Positions 54,468-62,462 of a stretch of DNA of 64,000 bases are shown one piece after another. Origin of the DNA: Halobacillus ihumii (GTDB lineage Bacteria > Bacillota > Bacilli > Bacillales > Halobacillaceae); assembly GCF_902726645.1 (NCBI RefSeq), contig NZ_CACVAO010000001.1, positions 2,233,362-2,297,361 on the forward strand, given 5' to 3'. Position 1 is the stretch's first letter. The number at the start of each line of letters is the position of its first letter. The notes under the pieces are model-generated. The model saw nothing but the letters and a program-made list of their open reading frames with translations, was not told the origin of the DNA and searched no databases. The position numbers and the translations under genes were made by a program.

Positions 54468-54505
54468 AAAAGCCCCTTATCCGATATCGGATAAGGGGCT
54501 TTTTT
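54468..54505 (+). terminator. Strong terminator after rpsI
   Basis: AAAAGCCCCTTATCCGAT and its exact complement ATCGGATAAGGGGCTTTT form a perfect palindromic stem, then T to 54505. It closes the ribosomal region and marks the left border of the accessory segment. Confidence 0.97.
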
Positions 54506-54770
54506 GTTATACAAACTTGGTTTTTCCTTCCCTTTTCCCTTCAAATACGTTTTGAGATCCTCTGATGACAGTTCATGGATATTCTTCAGTCAATGATTAC
54601 ATTTGGATCCGTTATTTTAAAGTATTTCATAGATAATAGATAACTCATATCTCCACTTCAATCAGCTGCTTTATTTTAATACAATTTCCTAATTTTATGC
54701 TTGTAGCGCCAAAGGTGATTCATATTTTAAAGGTTTTTGTATCAGGAGAGATCGTCCAGCTATATACTTC
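54506..54770 (+). other. Gene-free gap before the catD-like gene
   Basis: About 265 bases of AT-rich DNA. I see no reading frame with a ribosome site, no hairpin terminator and no RNA gene. It leads directly to the promoter and operator at 54771. Confidence 0.6.
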
Positions 54771-54815
54771 TTGACACAATATAATTACTAATATATACTT
54801 ACTTACATAAAGTAA
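54771..54815 (+). promoter_or_regulatory. SigA promoter with CatR/HxlR-type operator for catDE
   Basis: TTGACA (54771-54776), 17 bases, TATACT (54794-54799) form a strong promoter. Directly after the -10, TTAC (54803-54806), five bases, GTAA (54812-54815) make the inverted repeat TTAC-N5-GTAA, the arrangement recognised by CatR (DUF24/HxlR-type MarR family) before catDE in B. subtilis. A second TTAC at 54799-54802 gives an alternative half-site. The regulator gene is not in the window. Confidence 0.75.
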
Positions 54816-54837
54816 CTAAGTTATAGAAAAGGATGTA

Positions 54838-55236
54838 ATGCAAATGATAGCAAGAGGAGAAATAGGCGCCATTATTCTAAGATTATTTTTAGGCTTAACA
54901 TTTTTTATTCATGGGCTGTCTAAATTTCAAGGAGGAATTGGCAATACCGCTGGCTTCTTTGAAAGCTTAGGAATCCCTGGATTTGCAGCCTATGTGGTAG
55001 CGGCCATCGAGTTAATCGGAGGTTTGGCGGTGATCGTTGGTATCGGAACAAAAGTTATTTCTATTTTATTTGCACTTATCATGGCTGGAGCTATTGTGCA
55101 GGCGAAGTTTGCGGCAGGCTTTCTAGGGGGATACGAACTGGACTTAGCTTTACTAGTGATTTCCGTATTTATTGCATTGTCAAACCGAAACATTTGGGCA
55201 TTAGATAATGTGATTTTCCCCCAAAAACAAGGTTAG
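54838..55236 (+). CDS. catD: DoxX family membrane protein, CatD-like
   Basis: 132 residues, four predicted membrane helices. The DoxX signature is LRLFLGLTFFIHGLSKFQGG, then GFFESLGIPGFAAYVVAAIE and LGGYELDLALL. In B. subtilis catD is co-transcribed with the ring-cleavage enzyme catE and induced by catechol, quinones and diamide. The role of the DoxX partner is not well defined; oxidoreductase-associated membrane protein is the best description. ATG at 54838 follows AAAAGGATGTA closely; an ATG at 54844 has better spacing and may be the true start. Confidence 0.82.
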   Translation: MQMIARGEIGAIILRLFLGLTFFIHGLSKFQGGIGNTAGFFESLGIPGFAAYVVAAIELIGGLAVIVGIGTKVISILFALIMAGAIVQAKFAAGFLGGYELDLALLVISVFIALSNRNIWALDNVIFPQKQG

Positions 55237-55265
55237 ATTTTATATTCAAACAGGAGGTAAGAAAC

Positions 55266-56120
55266 GTGGAAAAACAATTTTTTCAAGCGCCCAATACATT
55301 TGTCGGACATGTCGAATTAAAAGTCCAAAACCTAGAATCATCTATAAAATTTTATAAGGAGGTACTCGGATTTCAAATTCTAGAACAATCTGAAAGAAAA
55401 GCAGCATTGACAGCTGATGGTAAAAGGCCGCTACTGACAATTGAACAACCTGAGCCAGCGGGGCCAAAGGAAGCTAATAGATTCGGACTGTATCATTTTG
55501 CGATATTACTGCCTAATCGGTTAGAATTGGCGAAAATATTAAAGCACTTTGCTGAGCAGAACCAAAAGCTAGGAGCATCAGATCATCTCGTGAGTGAAGC
55601 TCTTTACTTGAATGACCCTGACGGAAATGGGATTGAAATTTATACGGACCGTAAATCCTCCACATGGAACTGGCAAAACAATGAAGTGGTTATGACGGTA
55701 GATCCGTTAGACGCTGAAGATATCCTTGCCGAGCTTGATGGTGAGAGCTGGGAAGGAATGCCGGAAGAAACAGTTATGGGTCATATTCATTTACATGTAT
55801 CGGAATTACAGAAAACAGAAGAATTTTATAATAAAGGGCTTGGCTTTAATGTAGTATGTCGATTTGGCAAACAGGCGCTGTTTATGTCTACGGGGGACTA
55901 CCATCATCATATAGGCTTAAACACATGGGCTGGAGTTGGGGCTCCGGCATCATCGGAGCAAAGCGCTGGCTTGAAAGTATTTTCTCTTGTATTTCCAGGT
56001 GAAGAGGCTAGACAGGAAGTAATTGAACAAGTACAGAGCCTGGGGTATGAAGTTCTAAAGAAAGACGGCTCGTTTTTTACGAAAGATCCTTCTGGAAATT
56101 CGATTAAGCTGACAGTTTAG
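55266..56120 (+). CDS. catE: Two-domain VOC ring-cleavage dioxygenase-like protein, CatE-like
   Basis: 284 residues with a GTG start after AGGAGGTAAGAAAC. Four VOC modules are seen, paired into two domains. The first domain has His15 (GHVELKV), His77 (LYHFAIL) and Glu124 (GNGIEIYTD), a complete metal triad. The second has His173 (GHIHLHV) and a His cluster at 213-215 but Lys281 where the Glu is expected. Known CatE opens catechols; the family also contains glyoxalase- and quinone-detoxifying members, so the exact substrate is open. The catD partner and operator support the CatE assignment. Confidence 0.8.
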   Translation: MEKQFFQAPNTFVGHVELKVQNLESSIKFYKEVLGFQILEQSERKAALTADGKRPLLTIEQPEPAGPKEANRFGLYHFAILLPNRLELAKILKHFAEQNQKLGASDHLVSEALYLNDPDGNGIEIYTDRKSSTWNWQNNEVVMTVDPLDAEDILAELDGESWEGMPEETVMGHIHLHVSELQKTEEFYNKGLGFNVVCRFGKQALFMSTGDYHHHIGLNTWAGVGAPASSEQSAGLKVFSLVFPGEEARQEVIEQVQSLGYEVLKKDGSFFTKDPSGNSIKLTV

Positions 56121-56140
56121 AAGTGAATAATTATACAAAA

Positions 56141-56187
56141 ACTTCCACCTTAGGTCATCCAGAATCTGGATGACCTGAGGTGGAAGT
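56141..56187 (-). terminator. Long 22-bp hairpin, terminator for the minus-strand operon
   Basis: ACTTCCACCTTAGGTCATCC and the rest of one arm (56141-56162) pair over 22 positions with 56166-56187, one G-T, around a three-base loop. On the minus strand it is followed by five T, so it fits a backup terminator for namZ transcripts. On the plus strand there is no T run. Confidence 0.75.
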
Positions 56188-56199
56188 ATATACCATAAG

Positions 56200-56233
56200 A
56201 AAAGGACAACCAGCTCAGTCTGGTTGTCCTTTT
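56200..56233. terminator. Bidirectional terminator between catE and namZ
   Basis: AAAAGGACAACCAG (56200-56213) pairs exactly with CTGGTTGTCCTTTT (56220-56233) around CTCAGT. A runs on the left and T runs on the right allow termination from both directions. It lies between the convergent catDE and namZ genes, two bases beyond the namZ stop. Confidence 0.92.
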
Positions 56234-56235
56234 CT

Positions 56236-57507
56236 TTATTTATAAAGGAGGTATTCTTCTCTTACTTTCTTAAACTCTTTTAAGTCTGCCTGCCATCTTT
56301 CTTGCATTTCCTCAACGGACTGACCATTTTCGATGGCTTCACGAACCCAGCCGTTTCCGATCAGGTTGTCGAAAAAGGAAACGCCTGCACTGTTCTCAGC
56401 TCGAAATTCAAAGTCTTCCGGATAGAGGTCGTGGATCGTTTTCACGATGTGTAACCCTGCAATAACGGGTTGAAAAGCATCTTTATCCGTTACATGGATC
56501 TCAATGCCGTGGCTCAACGTGCCGCTATGCTTGGAAAACTGTGGCGTGAAAGAAGCAGCACGGAACGTAACACCAGAGAGATCCTTTTCGTTTAAGGCAG
56601 CTGCTAGCTCTGTACTGTTAATAAACGGTGCCCCGATCAACTCAAATGGCTTGGTCGTGCCGCGCCCTTCAGAGACATTTGTTCCTTCAATCAAGGCAGC
56701 ACCAGGATAAACGAGTGCTGTATCCAATGTTGGCATGTTTGGCGATGGAGCAATGAATTGTAATGGTGTTTCATCATAATACATGCTTCGTTTCCACTTA
56801 TTCATTTCGACGACTGTCAAATCTGCTCCAATACCAAATTCCTCATTAAATAATTTAGCAAGCTCACCCACCGTCATGCCGTGACGGAGAGGGATCGGAT
56901 AGTTGCCGATAAACGATTTGTATTCTGGATTTAAAACTGGTCCTGCCACAACTTCGCCGCTCAGCGGGTTCGGACGATCCAGGACGATAAATGGAATGTC
57001 ATTTTCCTGTGCAGCTTCCATAGCGTAAGCCATCGTGTAAATGTACGTGTAAAATCTTGTGCCTACATCTTGAATATCAAATAGAAGAACGTCAATGTTC
57101 TCTAACATCTCTGGGGTAGGCTTTCTAGTTTTCCCATACAAACTATACACGGGTAATCCTGTATTTTCATCAATATAATACTCCACATACTCTCCAGCCT
57201 GTGCGCTGCCGCGGACTCCGTGCTCAGGGCCGTATAGTGCTGTGAGGTTCACATCTGGGTCGTTATGCAGAAGGTCGACGATACTGTTTAACTCTTGATC
57301 GACGCCGGTAGGGTTGGTGATCAACCCTACGCGCTTACCTTCGATTAATTCTTTTTCTTCTTCAAGTAAAACTTCAACACCTAGCTTGAAGTTACGATAT
57401 TTTCCTTTTTGCTTTCCATTGTTATCCCCTTTATCTGCAAAAGCGACGGTGAAGGTAGTGAGAACTAACAGGAACACAAGCAACATGATGACAGGCTTCC
57501 TTTTCAT
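56236..57507 (-). CDS. namZ: NamZ, exo-beta-N-acetylmuramidase (DUF1343)
   Basis: 423 residues, exported: MKRKPVIMLLVFLLVLTTF and AFA make a signal peptide. The DUF1343 family segments GPEHGVRGSAQAGEYV, DIQDVGTRFYTYIYTM, DRPNPLSGEVVAGP and SEGRGTTKPFE match the B. subtilis NamZ (YbbC), which releases terminal MurNAc from peptidoglycan glycan fragments. The start at 57507 follows GGGGAGTGGATGAA; an upstream in-frame ATG at 57537 has no ribosome site. Third gene of a minus-strand operon behind nagZ, matching a two-enzyme pathway that strips GlcNAc and MurNAc alternately. Confidence 0.92.
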   Translation of the reverse strand: MKRKPVIMLLVFLLVLTTFTVAFADKGDNNGKQKGKYRNFKLGVEVLLEEEKELIEGKRVGLITNPTGVDQELNSIVDLLHNDPDVNLTALYGPEHGVRGSAQAGEYVEYYIDENTGLPVYSLYGKTRKPTPEMLENIDVLLFDIQDVGTRFYTYIYTMAYAMEAAQENDIPFIVLDRPNPLSGEVVAGPVLNPEYKSFIGNYPIPLRHGMTVGELAKLFNEEFGIGADLTVVEMNKWKRSMYYDETPLQFIAPSPNMPTLDTALVYPGAALIEGTNVSEGRGTTKPFELIGAPFINSTELAAALNEKDLSGVTFRAASFTPQFSKHSGTLSHGIEIHVTDKDAFQPVIAGLHIVKTIHDLYPEDFEFRAENSAGVSFFDNLIGNGWVREAIENGQSVEEMQERWQADLKEFKKVREEYLLYK

Positions 57508-57573
57508 TTCATCCACTCCCCATTTGATTTTGACCAAGGGTGGAAAATCACTTACTCCTTGGTTTCTTCCCAG

Positions 57574-59673
57574 CTAATAAGATAGTCCGTGACCGTATTC
57601 GTAAAGAGGTGCGCCATTCTCCCCAGGAATGGTTACGGGCAGTAATCCAGTCGGGTTGTTTTCCCCAAACAGCGTAGCTGCCATTGCTTCAAAGCTGGCT
57701 TCTCTAAATCCGTATTGGGCCAGATACCCATCGACTTCAGGATATCCCATAATGTCGTAAGGGTTTCGAATTCCGACGCCAATAACGGGGGCATTCAGTT
57801 CATCGATAAGTTGATTCACCAACTGCATCTGTGCACTGCTTTCGGATCGGCCGCTGACGTTATAAGTGTAGGTGCCTGCTATGATCCTATCTGCGCTTTC
57901 TAATTGATTGAGCTGCTCTTCATTTAGAGGTCCTGAGGCGTCAATCAATTCAGTGTTCTCGTGGTGATCACGAACAGCTTGATACAGGCTGTTGATAAAC
58001 GTGTTTCCAATAACAACTATTTTTTCACCAAGTGCCGGATTGAGCGGTAATGTACCATCATTTTTGACAAGAGTAATGGATTGTTCAGCTGCTTCCTGTT
58101 CAACTTGCTTGTGTGCTTCTGACCCCACAACTTGCTTGGCATTTGCTAAAACCTTTTCCATATTTGGAGCGGTTTCCGATTTAATTACACCGCGATTCAG
58201 TTTAAGGGTCAGGATCCTTTCTACAGACTCTTCGATCCGATCTACACTGATCTCTCCAGTCTCTACAGCTTCAAGCAAGCCAGTAACGACCTCTTCAAGG
58301 CCCACAGGCATAAGCGCAATGTCGGTACCTGCTTTGACAGCCCGAATCACAGCGTCTACAGGACCAAAGTGTTCCGTGATCGCATTCATATTTAAAGCAT
58401 CGGTAATGATGACACCGTCATATCCCATGTCCTCCCGCATTAAACCAGTGAGGACCTTATGAGATAGCGTGGCAGGAAGCGAAATCTTCGTGCCATCTTT
58501 CTTGGAAATCACCTTGGTGTCATCGATTTTTGGAAAAGTAACATGGGCTGTCATAATGGCATCAATACCAGCATCCATCGCCTGTTGGAATGGATATAAC
58601 TCAACCTCCATGAGCCGCTCTTTATCGTAAGGAACTTCAGGAAGACCTAGATGGGAGTCAACAGCTGTGTCACCGTGTCCTGGGAAGTGCTTGGCTGTTG
58701 CAGCAACACCTGTACTTTGAAGGCCTTCCGTGTAAGCCACACCAAGTTCAGCGACCAATTCAGGTGATTCCCCGAAAGAACGGACACCAATAACAGGGTT
58801 ATCAGGGTTATTGTTGACGTCTAAGACGGGCGCTAAGTTCATATTAATTCCTAACGCACTCAATTCTTCACCGATGGCTTGTCCGACATCGTAGGAAAGC
58901 TCGCTGGATCTTGTTGCACCAAGTGCCATATTACCTGGCATGTCTGTCCCCGATTGTAAGCGAGTAACAATACCGCCTTCCTGGTCAATCGTCATGAGTA
59001 AGCCATACTTTTCAGCAGCAGCTTGATAATCAGCGACAAGCTTGGCTGTCTGTTCTGTCGTTACAACATTTTCACGAAAAAGAATGACACCGCCGAGATG
59101 ATACTCCTTTACCATTTGTTCGATCTCGGGGAGCATTTCTGTTACATTTTCTCCTTCCCAAGTTCTAAAATCAGGCATGAGCATTTGTCCGATTTTTTCA
59201 TTAATAGTCATGTTTTCAATGGCTTGCTCGATGATGTCATAGCGTTGGCCTTGCTGCTTAACGACTTTTCCTTCAAAAGAAGGCTTTTGTTTTCGTGGCT
59301 GCTTAGCTGGTTTATGGTCAATAGCAATTCGGTCTTTATAAGCGCCGTCTGTAACCGTAATGAATGTGCGGCCATTGTGACCAGAAAGGGTAACCTTACC
59401 GTCCTCAACAACGGCTACGTTTTTATTTGTAGTGGACCAAGTAAGGTTCTCTGTTACCTTTTCAAAGTGGCCATCTTCATAGACGTGCAAAGCCGTGAGA
59501 CTTATTTTATTATCGGTAATTTTATTTTCAACCTGGGGGACATTTTCTAATAAAATTAGATCTTTTACGGATGATGAAGAATTTTCAGCAGCAGCGGTGT
59601 TCGGCATAAGCGGTACTAGTAAGGCGAGTATGAGCATGAGCATGGTAACGGGATTACGTCTTTGCTTCACCAC
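57574..59673 (-). CDS. nagZ: NagZ, exported beta-N-acetylglucosaminidase (GH3) with extra N-terminal domain
   Basis: 699 residues. A signal peptide (TMLMLILALLVPLMPNTAAA) is followed by an Ig-like Big2-type domain (about 40-115; LTWSTTNKNVAVVEDGKVTL) that B. subtilis NagZ lacks as I recall it. The GH3 barrel follows, with the His-Asp dyad in KHFPGHGDT near 327-335 and a nucleophile Asp in IITDALNMNAI near 424, then the second alpha/beta domain ending YGHGLSY. It removes GlcNAc from muropeptides outside the cell. The start is a GTG after AAAGGGAGTGAACGAT; the ATG at 59715 overlaps the previous gene. Confidence 0.92.
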   Translation of the reverse strand: MVKQRRNPVTMLMLILALLVPLMPNTAAAENSSSSVKDLILLENVPQVENKITDNKISLTALHVYEDGHFEKVTENLTWSTTNKNVAVVEDGKVTLSGHNGRTFITVTDGAYKDRIAIDHKPAKQPRKQKPSFEGKVVKQQGQRYDIIEQAIENMTINEKIGQMLMPDFRTWEGENVTEMLPEIEQMVKEYHLGGVILFRENVVTTEQTAKLVADYQAAAEKYGLLMTIDQEGGIVTRLQSGTDMPGNMALGATRSSELSYDVGQAIGEELSALGINMNLAPVLDVNNNPDNPVIGVRSFGESPELVAELGVAYTEGLQSTGVAATAKHFPGHGDTAVDSHLGLPEVPYDKERLMEVELYPFQQAMDAGIDAIMTAHVTFPKIDDTKVISKKDGTKISLPATLSHKVLTGLMREDMGYDGVIITDALNMNAITEHFGPVDAVIRAVKAGTDIALMPVGLEEVVTGLLEAVETGEISVDRIEESVERILTLKLNRGVIKSETAPNMEKVLANAKQVVGSEAHKQVEQEAAEQSITLVKNDGTLPLNPALGEKIVVIGNTFINSLYQAVRDHHENTELIDASGPLNEEQLNQLESADRIIAGTYTYNVSGRSESSAQMQLVNQLIDELNAPVIGVGIRNPYDIMGYPEVDGYLAQYGFREASFEAMAATLFGENNPTGLLPVTIPGENGAPLYEYGHGLSY

Positions 59674-59693
59674 ATCGTTCACTCCCTTTTGAA

Positions 59694-61403
59694 TTAATAA
59701 CTTCGTTTCTCCCATTGGCTATTAGTAATATTTACAAGTGACGCATCGTTATTCCCACTCGTAAGCTTGAGATTCGTTACATACCACCCTCTGCCGTTGG
59801 TACTTCCATCTGTCTCGTAGCGGAAACGGACATATTCTGTGCCTTCAGGGATGGTCACCTTTTCAGACTGCCAGGAAACGCTTGTACCGGTATAAGGCTG
59901 ATGTATCTGTGACCAGTTTGCTCCGTCGCGGGACACTTCGATCACGCCGAAATCATACCCTTGTTCGATCCGGTACCAGGAATTAAAGGTGAGTGCAGCG
60001 GTTTCGTTAACCGAGACCTTGGCTGTTAAGGTTCGGTTTAGTTGATCACCGTAACCTGCGAACCAAGCCTTGTCTTTCGTTGGCATGCTGACAGGAATCG
60101 CGTCAGCCACTTTTCTGGCAAATTGCCTGCGAGCCGGGTTAGTCGATACCGTATCTCGTGTAGGGTGAACCCGGTTTGTCAGTAAAATAGCGATCGTTTC
60201 ATTGTTGGGATTAATCACGATCGACGTTCCTGTGTAACCGGTATGGCCAATTGATGAAGCCTCAGATAAGGCATCCATATACCAGCCCTGAGCAAGTTCC
60301 CAGCCCAGGCCGTGCTCATTACCCGGGAATTCTGGTATTTGATTTTTGATCAATAACTCCACCGTTTCCGGTTCGAGGATTTGCTTGCCCCCATATCGTC
60401 CTTCGTTTAAAAACATGTGTCCTAATTTGGCCAGATCTTTTGCTGTAGAAAAAACACCCGCATGTCCAGCTACGCCTCCAAGTGACCAGGCATTCTCATC
60501 ATGGACTTCTCCCCAAACAAGACCGCGTCCTGTCCATGGCTGGTATTCAGTTGCTGCAATCCGTTGTTTTAATTGTTCGGGAGGGTTATACATGGTATCC
60601 GTCATGTTGAGAGGTTCCGTGAGGTTTTCTTTGACGAAAGTATCCAGGCTTTGACCTGAAATGCGTTCAATAATAGAAGCTAAGGTAATCATGTTGAGGT
60701 CACTGTAGGTGTATGTGGTTCCTGGTGGATTAGATAATGGATACTGGTAGACATATTGCAGCCGCTCCTCTTTGCTATCTCCAATCGTGTAGAGCGGAAC
60801 CCATGCTTTAAACCCGGAGGTGTGGGTCATCAGCTGTTTGATCGTTACATTTTCTTTTCCGTTTTGTGCAAACTCTGGAATGTAGTCGGCAACCGGGTCA
60901 TCTAATTCAAACAAACCTTGTTCATAAAGTTTCATAGCTGCCGTGGTCGTGAAAATTTTACTAAGAGAGGCAATATCAAAAATCGTATCTTTCTGCATGG
61001 CAATAGGATCATTAACCTTGTTTCCTTGATCATCCTTGTACAAAACTGCACTTCCATACGCTTCATGCTGGACGATATGCCCTCGTCGAGCTACAAACGT
61101 CACGGCACCGGGCATTACCTCATTTTCCATCATCGATTTCATCACGGAATCAATTTCTCGTAAAGGAGTTTCCATCATGCCTGCTCCTTTAATGGATCCC
61201 GGATGTAAGATAGGGGAAGATGGTCCTGGATTTCCCCAGGAAAAAGCAGGATGTGCCCGCTCTTGAGTCCGCTTTTTTTCTTGCTTTTCAATTGTAGGCT
61301 GATTTTTTTCGCTCGCCATCACACTCCTTTCTGAATGTGCCGGTAACATAAATGAAACAGATAACATAACTAAGATCGTCAGTAACGATGTTTCCTTTTT
61401 CAT
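59694..61403 (-). CDS. Exported serine beta-lactamase-like hydrolase (YbbE/AmiE-like)
   Basis: 569 residues, first gene of the minus-strand operon. A signal peptide (residues 1-30) and a charged linker precede a class C beta-lactamase/esterase domain: Ser146-x-x-Lys149 in IASLSKIFTT, Tyr233 in TYTYSDLN, and IGHTGYTGTS as third motif. About 130 C-terminal residues (WYRIEQGYDFGVIEVSRDG, GRGWYVTNLKL) form a jelly-roll-like domain similar to those on immune inhibitor A proteases. The YbbE neighbour of namZ and nagZ in B. subtilis is thought to act on muropeptides; here amidase or peptidase action is inference. AAAGGAGGCACAT precedes the ATG. Confidence 0.85.
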   Translation of the reverse strand: MKKETSLLTILVMLSVSFMLPAHSERSVMASEKNQPTIEKQEKKRTQERAHPAFSWGNPGPSSPILHPGSIKGAGMMETPLREIDSVMKSMMENEVMPGAVTFVARRGHIVQHEAYGSAVLYKDDQGNKVNDPIAMQKDTIFDIASLSKIFTTTAAMKLYEQGLFELDDPVADYIPEFAQNGKENVTIKQLMTHTSGFKAWVPLYTIGDSKEERLQYVYQYPLSNPPGTTYTYSDLNMITLASIIERISGQSLDTFVKENLTEPLNMTDTMYNPPEQLKQRIAATEYQPWTGRGLVWGEVHDENAWSLGGVAGHAGVFSTAKDLAKLGHMFLNEGRYGGKQILEPETVELLIKNQIPEFPGNEHGLGWELAQGWYMDALSEASSIGHTGYTGTSIVINPNNETIAILLTNRVHPTRDTVSTNPARRQFARKVADAIPVSMPTKDKAWFAGYGDQLNRTLTAKVSVNETAALTFNSWYRIEQGYDFGVIEVSRDGANWSQIHQPYTGTSVSWQSEKVTIPEGTEYVRFRYETDGSTNGRGWYVTNLKLTSGNNDASLVNITNSQWEKRSY

Positions 61404-61460
61404 ATGTGCCTCCTTTCAAACTTGTACCTCTTTTTGAAAAGGTTTACATTGCTTGTTCTC

Positions 61461-61497
61461 ATCATAAGTTAACGACAATATAGTTGTCTATACCACA
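61461..61497 (-). promoter_or_regulatory. Promoter with GntR/HutC-like operator for the nagZ-namZ operon
   Basis: On the minus strand TAGACA (complement of 61485-61490) and TATGAT (complement of 61461-61466) are separated by 18 bases. The -35 lies inside TGTGGTATAGACAACT (complement of 61482-61497), which resembles the dre operator of the GlcNAc regulator NagR/YvoA of B. subtilis (TGGTATAGAC core). A partly overlapping GACAA/TTGTC repeat lies at 61474-61488. Derepression by GlcNAc-6-phosphate would fit the enzymes encoded. Confidence 0.68.
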
Positions 61498-61659
61498 TAA
61501 GTCGCATTAATAGTTTGAATAGTGTGAAAAATGGTATAAAGGAAATAGGTAAATAGTTACTCAAATTCTAGTTAAAGGAATTAATGGGTTGCATTTTATA
61601 CATATCTGATTGCCTTGTCCCATATAGTTAGATAGGTGATGTAAGGGGAGTGGGGAGAT

Positions 61660-62388
61660 ATGATACGGCGTATGAAAACAGCTGGATGGTTACTCGTAGT
61701 AGTCGGAGTTGTTTGTTTGATTTCCTATCCTGTACAAGAGGTGAAAGATGCCTGGCAGGTATGGTCTTCGCCACTTGCAGGCAAAGTGATCGTATTAGAT
61801 CCCGGGCATGGAGGTCCAGATGGCGGTGCAGTAGGGGAGAATGGAACAGAGGAGAAAGAAATCACTCTGCAGATTTCGCAATATTTAAGGGATTATTTGC
61901 AGCAATCTGGTGCACTGGTTTATTTAACGCGTGAAAATGGGAACGATCTATCTTCTGAAGATGCAGGCAGTTTATCACGGCGTAAAGCTGAAGATATTAG
62001 AAATCGCGTTGATTTCATTGAAGATAAAGAAGCTGACTTTTTCATAAGCTTACACTTGAATGCCATTCCTTCCAATAAGTGGCGGGGAGCTCAAACCTTT
62101 TACAATTCAAAGAATGAAGAAAGTGAAAGTCTGGCTAAGTTTATTCAGTCTGAAATTCGAACATCCCTTGATAATACAACAAGGGAAGCGATGGGGTTGA
62201 ATAATATTTATATCCTCAAACATACAGAAGCGCCCGGGGCATTAGTGGAGGCCGGATTTTTATCAAATCCTGATGAGCGGACTTTACTTGAGACTAATGA
62301 ATACCAAAGGAAAATGGCTGAATCTGTATACAGAGGGATATTACGTTATGTCACAGAACTGGAATATCCCGATGACTCTGAAGAGTAA
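61660..62388 (+). CDS. cwlD: CwlD, N-acetylmuramoyl-L-alanine amidase for spore cortex
   Basis: 242 residues. An N-terminal membrane anchor or signal (residues 5-24) precedes an Amidase_3 domain with zinc ligands in LDPGHGGPDGGAVGE (His50), ISLHLNAIPS and the catalytic Glu in LVEAGFLSNPDE. CwlD, with PdaA, makes muramic-delta-lactam in the spore cortex. GGGGAGTGGGGAG is the ribosome site. A sporulation promoter is expected; CATATAGT near 61620 is a weak SigE-like -10 only. Confidence 0.93.
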   Translation: MIRRMKTAGWLLVVVGVVCLISYPVQEVKDAWQVWSSPLAGKVIVLDPGHGGPDGGAVGENGTEEKEITLQISQYLRDYLQQSGALVYLTRENGNDLSSEDAGSLSRRKAEDIRNRVDFIEDKEADFFISLHLNAIPSNKWRGAQTFYNSKNEESESLAKFIQSEIRTSLDNTTREAMGLNNIYILKHTEAPGALVEAGFLSNPDERTLLETNEYQRKMAESVYRGILRYVTELEYPDDSEE

Positions 62389-62462
62389 GCATATTGCTTA
62401 GAAAGCGGTTCATGTATGTTATACTTGCACTGATGAAACATTTCTAAGGAAGGTGACATTTT

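Noticed and set aside
59023..59550. 175-codon plus-strand frame opposite nagZ
   Set aside because: Antisense shadow of a clearly coding GH3 gene; no ribosome site and no protein family features. The same holds for 57992-58462.
62398..62425. SigA promoter before salA
   Set aside because: TATACT at 62420 has no acceptable -35 at 16-18 bases; only TTAGAA or a TTGCTT at 20 bases, too weak to list.
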